Shown here: piece after piece, positions 1 through 9,343 of the stretch
How positions within the stretch are numbered: position 1 is the first letter of the stretch
Layout: each line of letters opens with the position of its first letter
Source: Alphaproteobacteria bacterium
GTDB taxonomy: Bacteria > Pseudomonadota > Alphaproteobacteria > Rhizobiales > Beijerinckiaceae
Direction of reading: 5' to 3'
NCBI GenBank assembly: GCA_016869595.1
Contig: VGDT01000001.1
Span: 248,001-312,000 of the forward strand
Length of the DNA: 64,000 bases
Notes under the pieces: model-generated
Databases searched by the model: none
What the model was told of the DNA's origin: nothing
The model's input: the letters and a program-made list of their open reading frames with translations, nothing else
Made by a program: the position numbers and the translations under genes

Positions 1-537
1 GACGCCGCCCTCGCTGATCGGGCTGGTCCACGGAAAATGCGCCAGAACATTGGCCTCGATCGGTCCGATCTGCGTTCGGGACCGAATGGCGTAGTCGAGA
101 ATCCCGAGGTAGTGGTTGTAGCGCATGTCCTCGCCGATCATGCCCTGGAACTTGAAGCCGAAGTCATAGCCTTCGGCCTTCGGGTCGAGCGGGCGCTGCA
201 CCGTGAGGAGGAGGCCGTTAAACGTCGGCCAGTTGGCGCGATCCGTGTAGAGATGGCCCCAGTTGAGCTTGTTGAACGGCTGATTGAAATTGACCGCGAC
301 GCCGCCTTCGATATAGCCGTCGATCGTCAGCGTATCGAGCCAGGCCGGCGGCGGCGCAGGCGGACCTTTAACGACCTTCTCCTTCTTCGCGGGCTTCGCG
401 GCAGGAGGCGGAGCCGCTGGCTGGGTTTCCTCGGCCAGAGTCGGGTCGACCTCGAACAGCTTCGCCTGAGCATGCGCGCTGGTGATGCTGGTTGCTAGCG
501 AGAGAGCAGCCACGGTCGAAAGATAGTGCCACTTCAT
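1..537 (-). CDS. Outer-membrane beta-barrel porin (BBP2/OmpL-like), partial
   Basis: The reading frame is open from an ATG at 537 to the left edge, so the C-terminus is missing (179 codons visible). The first 22 or so residues form a signal peptide ending SAHA-QA. A Pro/Ala/Lys-rich linker follows (about residues 45-65), then a stretch beginning WLDTLTIDGYIEGG, with NFNQP, and LYTDRANWPTFNGLLLTVQRP. That pattern of aromatic/Gly strands with N-F-x-x-P and D-R-A is what I associate with the putative beta-barrel porin-2 (BBP2) family of Gram-negative outer membranes. A GGAG lies about 11 bases before the ATG. The substrate cannot be told from the sequence. Confidence 0.7.
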   Translation of the reverse strand, partial: MKWHYLSTVAALSLATSITSAHAQAKLFEVDPTLAEETQPAAPPPAAKPAKKEKVVKGPPAPPPAWLDTLTIDGYIEGGVAVNFNQPFNKLNWGHLYTDRANWPTFNGLLLTVQRPLDPKAEGYDFGFKFQGMIGEDMRYNHYLGILDYAIRSRTQIGPIEANVLAHFPWTSPISEGGV

Positions 538-891
538 TGTCAGGAACTCCGGTCGGCGGGCGAAATCTGATCGATATCACTCGCGAGCGAAGTTTCGTTC
601 AAGTCCAAGGTCCGCGCATCTGCCCAATTATTGGGCAAAATTGGCATTGCACATATCTGTTTCTTGTCACTGTGGCGACAATGTCACATTTTTCATTGGT
701 TTCTGTCCTGCGCCCGTTGATTTTGCGGGACTCATCAGTGAGCGAAATGCGACAAAACTCGGCCGCTGTCAGCCGAATCGCGGTGGTTTCCTTTCCTGGC
801 CGAGGCTTGTCCGTCATCGAGCCTCGCCCTTGTTAGATAAGCGTGGCCATTGATTGGCGCGCGTTGCGCCGGTTGGAAGCGGGAGAGCGAC
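538..891. other. Divergent intergenic region, no gene seen
   Basis: This region separates the leftward porin from the rightward Rieske reductase and must hold both promoters. Short frames here lack ribosome sites and family signatures. It holds a perfect 17-base palindrome (621-637) and AT-rich stretches around 640-710. No clear sigma-70 hexamer pair could be assigned by eye. Confidence 0.6.
621..637. promoter_or_regulatory. Perfect palindrome TGCCCAA-TTA-TTGGGCA, possible operator
   Basis: Seven-base arms with a 3-base spacer lie 84 bases upstream of the porin start and 255 bases upstream of the reductase start. The arms are too short and lack a T-run for a terminator. The position between divergent genes suits a dimeric repressor site. 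The regulator is unknown. Confidence 0.35.
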
Positions 892-2445
892 ATGGCGGAA
901 GAGGGGCGCGACCAATTAGAGGGCCCCGACTTCTCGCAGGGCGTCGCGCCCGAAGTCATCCCAGAAGGTCGCCCTTTGCTCGGTCACGTGGCGGGCGAGG
1001 AAGCGGTCATGGCGCGGCAGGGTGACGAGTTCTTCGTCACCGGGGCTCACTGCACGCATTATCACGGGCCGCTTGCCGAGGGGCTCGTCGTGGGCGGGTC
1101 AATCCGGTGCCCCTGGCATCACGCCTGTTTCAGCCTTCGCAGCGGCCGCGCATTACGCGCGCCCGCGTTTGATCCGTTGCCGCGGTGGCGGGTCGAGCAG
1201 GCCGATGGGAAGGTTTTTGCCCGCGAAAGGCTTCCCGAGCCGGGGCCGGCGAAGCGCAAGGGCGCCGCCGAACCGCGCAGCGTCGTCATCGTCGGGGGCG
1301 GCGCAGCGGGTTTCGCCGCAGCGCAGATGCTTAGGGCCGAAGGCTACGATGGAATTTTGGAGCTGATCAGCGCCGATACGACGGAGCCGTATGATCGCCC
1401 CAATCTTTCCAAGGACTATCTCGCTGGAACGGCGCAACCGGATTGGCTGCCTTTGCGCGATCCGGCCTGGTATCGCGAGAAGGGCGTTCAACTACGCCTG
1501 GGACAGCGCGTTGAATCGCTCGACCCCGCATCGAAGCGACTGACGCTCATAGACGGCGCGACATTGTCTTACGACGCGCTGCTTTTGGCCACCGGCGCCT
1601 TTCCCGTTAAGTTGCAAACGCCCGGAGCCGATCGTCCGCATGTGCATTATCTGCGCTCGCTTTCCGACGCCGACTATTTGATCGCTGCTTCCGCGCGAGC
1701 GCGTCGCGTCGCCGTCATCGGCGCAAGCTTCATCGGACTAGAAGTGGCGGCGTCGTTGCGCGCTCGCGATCTCGACGTGCATGTCATTGCGCCGGAGGCG
1801 ATCCCGATGGCGCGCATTCTCGGCTCCGAACTTGGCGCGCATGTCAGGAAGCTGCACGAGAGCCACGGCGTCGTCTTCCATCTCGAGGATATAGCGACCG
1901 AGATTGGCGAGCGCACGCTTACCTTGAAAAGCGGCGCCGCCTTGGACGTCGATCTCGTGGTCATCGGCGTCGGCGTGAAGCCGGATCTTTCACTCGCCCA
2001 GTCGGCAGGCCTCGCCGTCGATCGCGGCGTGCTCGTCAACGAATATCTGCAGACAAGCGCGCCCGACATTTACGCGGCAGGCGACATCGCAACCTGGCCA
2101 GATAAAATCACGGGCGAGCGGATTCGCGTCGAACATTGGGTCGTCGCGGAGCGACAGGGGCAGACGGCCGCGCGCAATATTCTCGGACGCAAAGAAAAAT
2201 TCAACGCCGCGCCCTTCTTCTGGAGCCAACATTACGACCAGGCGATTTCCTACATCGGACATGCCGCGTCGTGGGATCGACTGGATGTGTCGGGCGATCC
2301 GGCCGCCGCCGACTGCGCCGTTTCTTACTTCAAGGGCGATCGGCTGCTGGCCGTCGCGACGATCGGTCGCGACCTCGACAATCTACGCGCTGAAGTCGCA
2401 TTTGAATCGCGCATCGGCGCGGCGCCGCCGGACGAGATCGAATAG
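892..2445 (+). CDS. Rieske [2Fe-2S]-FAD NAD(P)H ferredoxin/rubredoxin-type reductase (AIFM3-like)
   Basis: 517 residues from the ATG at 892, chosen because GGGAGAG sits 4-10 bases upstream; an upstream in-frame ATG at 850 lacks such a site. The N-terminal ~110 residues are a Rieske domain with CTHYH and CPWHHAC supplying the two Cys and two His iron-sulfur ligands. An FAD Rossmann motif (VVIVGGGAAGFAAA) follows near residue 133 and a second nucleotide-binding motif (VAVIGASFIGLEVA) near 275. A late YAAGDIA motif is the FAD-binding signature of pyridine nucleotide-disulfide oxidoreductases. The fusion matches AIFM3-like reductases. It probably passes electrons from NAD(P)H to a soluble partner, which is unknown. 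It converges on the large gene to its right. Confidence 0.85.
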   Translation: MAEEGRDQLEGPDFSQGVAPEVIPEGRPLLGHVAGEEAVMARQGDEFFVTGAHCTHYHGPLAEGLVVGGSIRCPWHHACFSLRSGRALRAPAFDPLPRWRVEQADGKVFARERLPEPGPAKRKGAAEPRSVVIVGGGAAGFAAAQMLRAEGYDGILELISADTTEPYDRPNLSKDYLAGTAQPDWLPLRDPAWYREKGVQLRLGQRVESLDPASKRLTLIDGATLSYDALLLATGAFPVKLQTPGADRPHVHYLRSLSDADYLIAASARARRVAVIGASFIGLEVAASLRARDLDVHVIAPEAIPMARILGSELGAHVRKLHESHGVVFHLEDIATEIGERTLTLKSGAALDVDLVVIGVGVKPDLSLAQSAGLAVDRGVLVNEYLQTSAPDIYAAGDIATWPDKITGERIRVEHWVVAERQGQTAARNILGRKEKFNAAPFFWSQHYDQAISYIGHAASWDRLDVSGDPAAADCAVSYFKGDRLLAVATIGRDLDNLRAEVAFESRIGAAPPDEIE

Positions 2446-2460
2446 GGCCCGAGCCCTATT
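2441..2460. terminator. Bidirectional hairpin shared by two convergent stop codons
   Basis: AATAGGGC (2441-2448), loop CCGA, GCCCTATT (2453-2460). The stop codon of the rightward reductase (2443-2445) and that of the leftward gene (2456-2458) both lie inside the stem. There is no long T-run, so its efficiency is uncertain. Confidence 0.6.
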
Positions 2461-5400
2461 CGAAATGTCCAGAGGCGTGACCAAGCATGGTGTAAACCTT
2501 GCCGGCGTCGCCCGTAAGTAGGTCAAGCGCTTTCGAACCGTCGCGATCCTTGCGGCTTGTCTCTACGAGCAAATCCTCGAAGTGTTTGACGTAGTGATCA
2601 ACGGTCGCGCGAAAATCCTGATCGATGCGGTAACGGCGCTGGATTTCCTGAACGGTCTGATGGCCCTGCGCCGTGTATAGGCGACGGCCGAAAAGCCCTC
2701 CCTTTTCGCCGCGCTGATAGCGGCGCCACAACTCCGTCACGGCGGCGTTGTCGACCATCCGCGCGATGTCGAGCGTCAGGCTATCGAGCGCGCCCGCGCT
2801 CGATAAGGACCGCGCGGTACGCGGCGGCTGCGGCGCGTCATCAAATGAGGCGCGCGCAAGCAGGTTGCTCAGCCAGCCGCCTTGCGACTCGCGAGCAGGC
2901 TCCGTAACGCGTATCGCCGAAGACTGTGTCGGACGCGCCGGCGCCGGTTCCGCGCGCGGCGTCTGATCCGACGATGCGCGACGAAGCGCGGGAGCGTTTT
3001 GTTCGGCAATGTCATAAACGCGGCCCGACCGCGCCACGATGTCCGTAAGCTCGTTTAAGGCCTTCACCTGGTCGCCGACGACACGTCGCAGCGCCGCCGC
3101 TTGCTCTGCGGTTTCGCGCGGCAGTTCGGTCGCGCCGCGGCGAACCTCCTCTCGAGTTTCCTCGATCTCGCGATGGATGTTGCGCGCGAGGCCACGAATC
3201 TCATCAGTTGCGGCGTCGAATTTCGAGCGCGCGTCGTTGAACAGACGGTTGATCTCTTCATTGGCCTCAGAGAAGGCGGCGCGCAGGGCTTCGGAAGTTT
3301 GCTCGCGCTCGCCTTCCGCAGCGGCGCGGACGGCGGCGAAGCGCGCCTCGATGACGTCGGCGGTCTGCTTGGAGGTTTCGCTCAATGCTCGGCCGAGGTC
3401 GCGCGACCGCAATTCAATAGAGCGGAATGAGCGATCCATCAGTTCGCCGAACTTTGTCATGGCGTCTTCGAATTCGGCGCGCCGGCCTTCAACAAGCGTC
3501 ACGAGTTCTTCAAGCGAGCCGCTGCGCGCAGCCATCACGGCATCGAGCGCCTGCTGACTCTGCGCGAGTTTTTCTGCGCTCTGGGCAAGCGTGTGTTGTC
3601 TTTCGTCCAGCGCCTCGACGATGGCGTTGGCGTCCCGCATCGCATCACCGGCCACCCCGCTGATATGCTCAACTTGCGTCGAAGCTTCGTTCAGCGCGCC
3701 ATGGAACTCGGCGAGCCGTTTGCCAAGCTCGCTTTCGAGCATGACGAGGTTTCCGCCGGTCTTATCAATGATCGCGCGTAGCGATCCGTTTGTCTGGCCG
3801 AGCGCGTCGAGCAAGGAAGGCAGCTCGGTGCGAATCTTCTCATTCGTCGCCAGAAGCGCCGCGATCGAGGACTGCGCGCTGGTCTCCAGCGTCTGCGCCA
3901 GAGCCTCGCGTGAGGCGTCGAGCGCATTCGTCAGCTCGTCGCCTTTGACGCCAAGACGGGAAACAAGGGTCTCACTGCAGCTTTCAACGGCGCTCGTCAC
4001 CAGATCGCCGACGCTTGTCAATTCGCGGGCGACGGCGCCGCCGCGTTCCTCGAGCACCGACTGCATCTGCGTCAAGCGCTCGTCCAGCGCGCCGCTGATC
4101 TCCGCCACGCGCTCAACGAGCGACTGGCCCAGATCGCCCGTGCGCGCGTGCAGAGTCGTATCGAATTCGCGTCGCGCGCCGGCCAGGATGTCTTTGATAT
4201 CCTGCAGCCGTGCGCCGATCGTGTCGACGACGAGCCGGCCTTTCTCATCGATCTCGGAAGAAACCGCGACGAGTCGGCTGACGACATTGTTTTCAAGAAG
4301 CTCGATGCGGCCGTCGAGGGTCGACTCCAGCTCCTTGGCTTGTCCGCCCAATGCTTCGTTGATGTCGTCAGTCCTGGAGGAGATCACCTGGGCGAACTCG
4401 CTCGAACGTGACATGAGCAACCAGTCGACGTCTTTGATCTTGGCGTCGAATGTTTCCAAAACCTGGCGCCCGCCATCGTCCATCACGCGCGCGACTTCAG
4501 CGGCGTGCTTGGAAAGCGCCTCTTGAAGCATCTGTCCGCCGACTCCAAGGCCCGCGTCAACGCGCCCGACCAGTTCGTCGATGCGGTCCGCCGCTTCCTT
4601 CGTTCGAGCAGAGGCGACGATTTCCAGGGCTTCGATCTTGCTCGACATGGTTGAAGCAATGTCGATCGCGCGCTCGCCGAGCTTCTCAACGAGATGGCCG
4701 CCCTTGCTTTCGATCGCACCGTCGATTTCCGCCAGTCTCGCGTCGATTTCGTCGGCGAAATGGCGAGAGTTGTCGCCGATCCTGGCGTTGTAATGCTCGA
4801 CTTGCGCCGAGAGCCTGTCGACGAGCGCGCCGCCCTGCATGCGGATCGTTTCGTCAAGCGACTGCAGTCTATCGTCGATCTGATGCGTGATCTTCTGCGC
4901 TTCCGCGCTCAATTTCTCGGCATGCTGACCGACCCGGTCGGCAATTTCGCCGCCGTCGCGCAGCAGCGCATTCTCGAAGTGAGTCAACTGCTCGCCGAGC
5001 GTCAGCGCCATCCGCTGGCTATGATCGGCCAGCGAAGCGACGACTTCCTTGCTTTCGGACAAGACGGCGTTTTCAAAAGACTCGAACCGGTCGTGCAGCA
5101 ATTCATGAAGCCGCTCGCCTTGGGTCGCGATCGCCAGAACGGCGTCGCTCGCCGTATTTGCGAAGCGCTCCTGAATCGTCTCGGCGTTTACGGCGAGGGC
5201 TGATGAGGCTTCGGCGACGGTTTGCTGAAGCTTGTCACGCAGCGAGACGCCGTGAGTCTCGAACTCTTGCAGGGCGCGCTCGCGCGTCGTCTCCATCGTT
5301 TTGGCGACGAGCATTCCAGCGGTCTCGAGCGCATTCAGCCTCTCGTCGAGCAATTGGTCAACGCGCGTCGCATGTTCGCCGACGACCGACGTCACGCTTT

Positions 5401-7699
5401 CGCTATGGCGTCTGACGGCGTCCTCGAAGGCGCCGAGCTTTTCGGCAAGGCTGATTTCGGCGCGATCCGCGTGGGCGGCCACGCGCTGCGCGATCTCGCC
5501 GCCTTGATGCACGAGCACGTTCTCGATTGCTGCGAGACTTTGTGTGACGGATTGATTGACCTTCGCGCTGTTCGTCGCGACGCTCTCCTCGAAGGCCGTC
5601 AGCTTGTCGCCAAGTTCGGCGGCGGCGCGCTCGCCGCGGGCGGCGACGCGCGCGGCCAATTCCTCGCCCTGGCGCGCGACGACGTCTTCGAAGGTCGAGA
5701 GGCCTTCAGAAAAGGCCGCCGTCGCGCGTTCCCCGTGCTCGCTGACGCGCTGGGCGATTTCCTCGCCGTGAAGCGTGACCGCGTCTCCGAAAGCGGCGAG
5801 TTGCGCGGCGAGGTTCGATGTGGCGCGTTCTCCGCGTTCGCCGACGCGCTCCGCGATCTCGTCGCCGTTGCGGACGATGGCCTCTTCAAAGGCGGCGAGT
5901 CCGCCTGAAATCACGGCGCTCACGCGATCGCCGTGCTCAGCGACGCGCATCGCCGCTTCCGCGCTGTTGCGTACGACGGCGTCCTCGAAGGCTGCGAGCC
6001 GGTCGGCAAGACTGGTCTCAATTTGTATCCCGCGTTCGGCGATCCGCTCCGCCACTTCCTCTCCGCGGCCGAGCACCGTTTGTTCGAACGCTTGGAAGTT
6101 GTCGGCGAGCGCTTCATTCACCCTGTCGCCATGATGGCCGATCGCCGACACCGCTTCGCCCGCGACGGCGACAAAGCGCGCCTGCAACGCGTCCACCTGT
6201 TCGACGAGCGCTGCGGAGCTCTGGTTCAAGCTGCGCGAAATTGCGTCATGAAGCGCTTGTCCTTGCAGCTCAAAGTCATTTTGAGCCTTGTGATGCGTGT
6301 CTTCGAGCAGGCCGACAATTCGGGTTTCGGCAATTTCGAAGGTCGTTTGGGCGTTTTCGACATGTTCGGCGACGCGCGCCGTCAAGCGCTCTTCAGTTTC
6401 GGCAAGCGACCGCTCGAAAGCTCCGCCCTGTGTTTCGATCGTCTCGCGGACGGCGTCTCCAGTCTCGGCAAGCTTTGCGACGATACGCTCTCCCTGGCCG
6501 CCCATCGCTTCGGAAAAATTTGCCCCGATCTCCTCAAAGCGTTCGAGCACATCGGCACCGCGCGAACTGAAGTCGCTGGCGATCGCTTGGCTCGAACCTT
6601 CGAGCCTGCGGCTGACCTCTTCGACGCCTTCGGCGAAGCGCCGGCTCACGTCCTCGCTCGCGCCGATCACTTTCTGCGCGACTTCGTCGCCGGTTTGGTT
6701 CAGGGCGAAGAGCACCCTTCCGCCATGACTCGCCAAAGTTGACTCGAAGGCGTCGCCCGCCTGTTCAAGGGCTAGGCGGATTTCTTCGCCTTTGGAGCCG
6801 AGCGAGGAGGAGACGCGCGCCCCGGCCTGGCTCACCGCTTCGGCGAGATGGACTGAGGTCGTGGCAAGCTCTTGGGAAAGCGCCTCGCGTGCGCCAAAGA
6901 GCGCATTGCGCGCGTTGTCGGCGTTGACGACGATGGCTTCGCGTTCGCGCGTCAGTTCGTCGATAAGCAGCCGAATGCGCCGTTCGTTTTCGGTGTAGGA
7001 GCGTTCCAGGTTGGTGACCTCAGTGCGCACGATCACTTCGAGTTCGCCAGCTCGCGCCAGCGCCCGTTCGATGCCGTCGCCCATGGAGGCCGCTTCGCGT
7101 CGGATCGCCTGAGAAAGCGACACAACCTGTTCGGTGGCGACCGTTTCCGGCTCAATGAGCCGAATGGCCACTTCCGTCATGCAATTGGCGATGAGCCGCA
7201 TCTCGTGGGCGCGGCGCGCCATCAACCCGGTAAGAAAGAGAAAGAAGAGGGGAGCGACCAGCGCCGCGAGCGTCAGAGCCGGCTTCGGCGCGAGCATCAA
7301 GCCGTTGGCGTCGAAGATTTCGGCCTGATGGAAGTAAACATAGACGGTCCAGCAGCCCGCCCACAGGGCCATAAAGGCGAAGGTGAGCGCCATGATCGAG
7401 CGGTTGGGCTTGATCTGCAGCGCCTGCCGCAACTCGCCGACCGTCCGGCGATCGTCGTTCGCCGGCGCCAAGGCGGGAGCGATCGTCCCTTGTGGCGGCC
7501 GAGCGCGGTTTTGCTGCTCGTCGTAAGCCGGCGTCGACCTCCGCGCGTCTAACCCATGCGCTTCCGCTCCCGACCCCGACCGTTCGTTCATCTCGTCCAG
7601 GACGTCGGCGGCTTCGGACATGGCGCTGACGTCCAGCGCTTCCTCGAGCGCGGTCACAGCAGCGGTCGCCGCGTCCTGGATCTTTCCCGATGTCGCCAT
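2456..7699 (-). CDS. Giant membrane-anchored coiled-coil protein, GPR/RgsE-like (polar growth ring)
   Basis: 1747 residues. A soluble N-terminus of about 100 residues is followed by two membrane helices (about 102-123 and 140-160), then over 1400 residues of Ala/Glu-rich helix. Residues about 536-760 repeat every 33 residues around an 'AFExxV...GEEIAxRVxEHGERA' theme (99-bp period in DNA). Thirty-three equals three apolipoprotein-type 11-mers. This architecture is that of the Growth Pole Ring protein of Agrobacterium and RgsE of Sinorhizobium, large apolipoprotein-like proteins that organise unipolar growth in Hyphomicrobiales. The C-terminus (LLTGDAGKVYTMLGHASGHF) is globular. GGAGAGGG precedes the ATG at 7699. 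Annotation pipelines may call it kinesin-like; I see no motor domain. The family call is by architecture, not alignment. Confidence 0.7.
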   Translation of the reverse strand: MATSGKIQDAATAAVTALEEALDVSAMSEAADVLDEMNERSGSGAEAHGLDARRSTPAYDEQQNRARPPQGTIAPALAPANDDRRTVGELRQALQIKPNRSIMALTFAFMALWAGCWTVYVYFHQAEIFDANGLMLAPKPALTLAALVAPLFFLFLTGLMARRAHEMRLIANCMTEVAIRLIEPETVATEQVVSLSQAIRREAASMGDGIERALARAGELEVIVRTEVTNLERSYTENERRIRLLIDELTREREAIVVNADNARNALFGAREALSQELATTSVHLAEAVSQAGARVSSSLGSKGEEIRLALEQAGDAFESTLASHGGRVLFALNQTGDEVAQKVIGASEDVSRRFAEGVEEVSRRLEGSSQAIASDFSSRGADVLERFEEIGANFSEAMGGQGERIVAKLAETGDAVRETIETQGGAFERSLAETEERLTARVAEHVENAQTTFEIAETRIVGLLEDTHHKAQNDFELQGQALHDAISRSLNQSSAALVEQVDALQARFVAVAGEAVSAIGHHGDRVNEALADNFQAFEQTVLGRGEEVAERIAERGIQIETSLADRLAAFEDAVVRNSAEAAMRVAEHGDRVSAVISGGLAAFEEAIVRNGDEIAERVGERGERATSNLAAQLAAFGDAVTLHGEEIAQRVSEHGERATAAFSEGLSTFEDVVARQGEELAARVAARGERAAAELGDKLTAFEESVATNSAKVNQSVTQSLAAIENVLVHQGGEIAQRVAAHADRAEISLAEKLGAFEDAVRRHSESVTSVVGEHATRVDQLLDERLNALETAGMLVAKTMETTRERALQEFETHGVSLRDKLQQTVAEASSALAVNAETIQERFANTASDAVLAIATQGERLHELLHDRFESFENAVLSESKEVVASLADHSQRMALTLGEQLTHFENALLRDGGEIADRVGQHAEKLSAEAQKITHQIDDRLQSLDETIRMQGGALVDRLSAQVEHYNARIGDNSRHFADEIDARLAEIDGAIESKGGHLVEKLGERAIDIASTMSSKIEALEIVASARTKEAADRIDELVGRVDAGLGVGGQMLQEALSKHAAEVARVMDDGGRQVLETFDAKIKDVDWLLMSRSSEFAQVISSRTDDINEALGGQAKELESTLDGRIELLENNVVSRLVAVSSEIDEKGRLVVDTIGARLQDIKDILAGARREFDTTLHARTGDLGQSLVERVAEISGALDERLTQMQSVLEERGGAVARELTSVGDLVTSAVESCSETLVSRLGVKGDELTNALDASREALAQTLETSAQSSIAALLATNEKIRTELPSLLDALGQTNGSLRAIIDKTGGNLVMLESELGKRLAEFHGALNEASTQVEHISGVAGDAMRDANAIVEALDERQHTLAQSAEKLAQSQQALDAVMAARSGSLEELVTLVEGRRAEFEDAMTKFGELMDRSFRSIELRSRDLGRALSETSKQTADVIEARFAAVRAAAEGEREQTSEALRAAFSEANEEINRLFNDARSKFDAATDEIRGLARNIHREIEETREEVRRGATELPRETAEQAAALRRVVGDQVKALNELTDIVARSGRVYDIAEQNAPALRRASSDQTPRAEPAPARPTQSSAIRVTEPARESQGGWLSNLLARASFDDAPQPPRTARSLSSAGALDSLTLDIARMVDNAAVTELWRRYQRGEKGGLFGRRLYTAQGHQTVQEIQRRYRIDQDFRATVDHYVKHFEDLLVETSRKDRDGSKALDLLTGDAGKVYTMLGHASGHFE

Positions 7700-7949
7700 T
7701 CGCCCTCTCCAGTCGGCGCGGAACGCATTCCGTCGGCCGATTTCGCGGCCCGCCGCTAAACGACTGCCGGTGAATAAAGATTAACCAAACTTTACAGCCC
7801 ATGCCGAGCAATTGAAACACGGGCTTGGGACGTATCCGGAAACTTCGTTAACGGGCCCTTCAGGAAAGAAGCGTCAATTTTGAGGCCATGCCCATTCGGC
7901 GGGCTCCAAAAGCGTCTGGCTTTGCGATAGATATCAAAGGGGAACGGGA

Positions 7950-8369
7950 ATGGGGATGGCCAAACTGGCGGAATCGACGTTTCTAGACTGCAAAGCTCAA
8001 CCGCAACCATTTCCTCAAGCGGAGGCGGAATCGCCGATCGACCTCGTTCATCTCTCGCGCCAGACGTTTGGCGACCATGACCTCGAGCGAGAGCTGCTGG
8101 CGCTTTTCGATGCTCAGGCGGGGCATTTCGTGGATCGCTTGCGCGCGGACTCTGCGCCTGGCGACGCCGATTGGCGTATCGGACTCGCTCACACCATAAA
8201 GGGTTCGGCCCGGGCGATTGGCGCCTTTGAGGTCGGCCAAGCGGCTGAGGCCTATGAATGGGCATTGCGCGGCGCAGATCCTAAGGCGGCCGAAAAGGCT
8301 GGGACCCTCGGCGCCGCCATAGCAAGGGCGCGCGCCGCTATCGCCGTCCTGCTGGGCGGCGCGGCTTAA
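7950..8369 (+). CDS. Hpt domain phosphotransfer protein
   Basis: 139 residues. The sequence AHTIKGSARAIGA (about residues 74-86) carries the H-x-x-K-G-x-A signature of histidine phosphotransfer domains, with His75 or so as the phosphoacceptor. The rest is helical, as expected for a four-helix bundle. GGGGAACGGGA precedes the ATG; a second ATG two codons later is possible. No kinase or receiver gene is adjacent, so it would serve as an intermediate for a phosphorelay encoded elsewhere. Its stop overlaps by 4 bases the stop of the convergent solute-binding gene. Confidence 0.8.
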   Translation: MGMAKLAESTFLDCKAQPQPFPQAEAESPIDLVHLSRQTFGDHDLERELLALFDAQAGHFVDRLRADSAPGDADWRIGLAHTIKGSARAIGAFEVGQAAEAYEWALRGADPKAAEKAGTLGAAIARARAAIAVLLGGAA

Positions 8370-9271
8370 AAGGGCCCAACCGGGAAATATTTTAGATAAA
8401 GCTCGGCGAAGACCCCGCGTTGAGCAAGCCGGAACAGCGCATAGTCGAGCGCGCGGCGCAGGGGCGCATTGCCCTTTTTCACGGCGATGCCGACGCCTTC
8501 GCCAAAATACTTTTGATCCGTAAAGGGTCCATCCCGAAAGACGCAACAGCCTGCCGCCTCCGCGCCATTCAGCCAGTAAGAGAGCGAGATTGCGTCGCCA
8601 AAAAGCGCCTGAACGCGGCCATTCTTGAGCGCGTTGCGCGCCAGCGCGGGCGTTTCGAGCACAACCAGCGTCGAGTGCGGATAAAAGGCCTTCAGAAAAG
8701 CCTCGTGCCGGGAGCCGGCGACCACGGCGATCGGACGGTCGGCGAGCGCGGTTGGCGAGGCGGACTTTAGGGTCGTGTCGCTCTGCACCACAAACCGGCC
8801 GGGCGTCAGCATATATGGCCCAGAAAAATCGACCTGTTTGCGCGTGTCATCGTTGATCGCCAGCGAAGCGATGATGGCGTCTCCGCTATTGTCGTTGAGC
8901 GCGGGGATGAGCAGATCCCACCGCCGCCGCTGGATCGTGCAGGCGATATCGAGTTCGAGGCAGATCGCTCGGGCGAGATCGACGTTGAAGCCTGCAACCT
9001 GCCCATCCGCAAGCAGGAAATTGAACGGCGGATAGTCGTCCTCCGTCAGGAAGCGGATTTGGCGCAAGCCCGAGAGGTCCGGCCTTTCCGGAGTGTGGTT
9101 AGGGTCCCAGAATGACGGCGTGGTCGTAGCAGGCGGCGTCGGCGCCGGGACGGCCGGCGCGGGCGGCGCGCCCTCAGCGGCCGCGGCCGGGAGGCACGAC
9201 GCGAGGAGCAGCGCGGCGAGCGCCGCGCGGGCGAAGAAAGCGAATCGGCGCGATTTTTTGATACAGCGCAT
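8366..9271 (-). CDS. Periplasmic solute-binding protein, family 3
   Basis: 301 residues from the ATG at 9271. A longer frame upstream runs into the divergent gene and lacks a signal peptide, so this start is preferred. A signal peptide (FFARAALAALLLASCLPAAAA) contains a possible lipobox LASC. An Ala/Pro linker follows, then the bilobed domain starting IRFLTEDDYPPFNF with GFNVDLARAICLEL, typical of SBP_bac_3 proteins that bind polar amino acids or related ligands. No permease or ATPase gene is adjacent, so it may be a sensor-type or orphan binding protein. The C-terminal LALFRLAQRG-like end is complete. Confidence 0.8.
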   Translation of the reverse strand: MRCIKKSRRFAFFARAALAALLLASCLPAAAAEGAPPAPAVPAPTPPATTTPSFWDPNHTPERPDLSGLRQIRFLTEDDYPPFNFLLADGQVAGFNVDLARAICLELDIACTIQRRRWDLLIPALNDNSGDAIIASLAINDDTRKQVDFSGPYMLTPGRFVVQSDTTLKSASPTALADRPIAVVAGSRHEAFLKAFYPHSTLVVLETPALARNALKNGRVQALFGDAISLSYWLNGAEAAGCCVFRDGPFTDQKYFGEGVGIAVKKGNAPLRRALDYALFRLAQRGVFAELYLKYFPVGPF

Positions 9272-9343
9272 TAAGTTATTGCCTAGCTTATGCTTGAAGC
9301 CGATAGTCGCTCGCAGGCTGCTTGCGCGCGCCGGGTTTATTGC

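Noticed and set aside
37-498. A 153-codon plus-strand frame at the left edge
   Set aside because: The opposite strand reads a signal peptide and porin-like sequence through the same bases.
5420-6100. The 99-bp periodicity as a possible CRISPR or satellite
   Set aside because: It is the coding repeat of the coiled-coil protein; the DNA copies diverge while the amino-acid pattern is kept.
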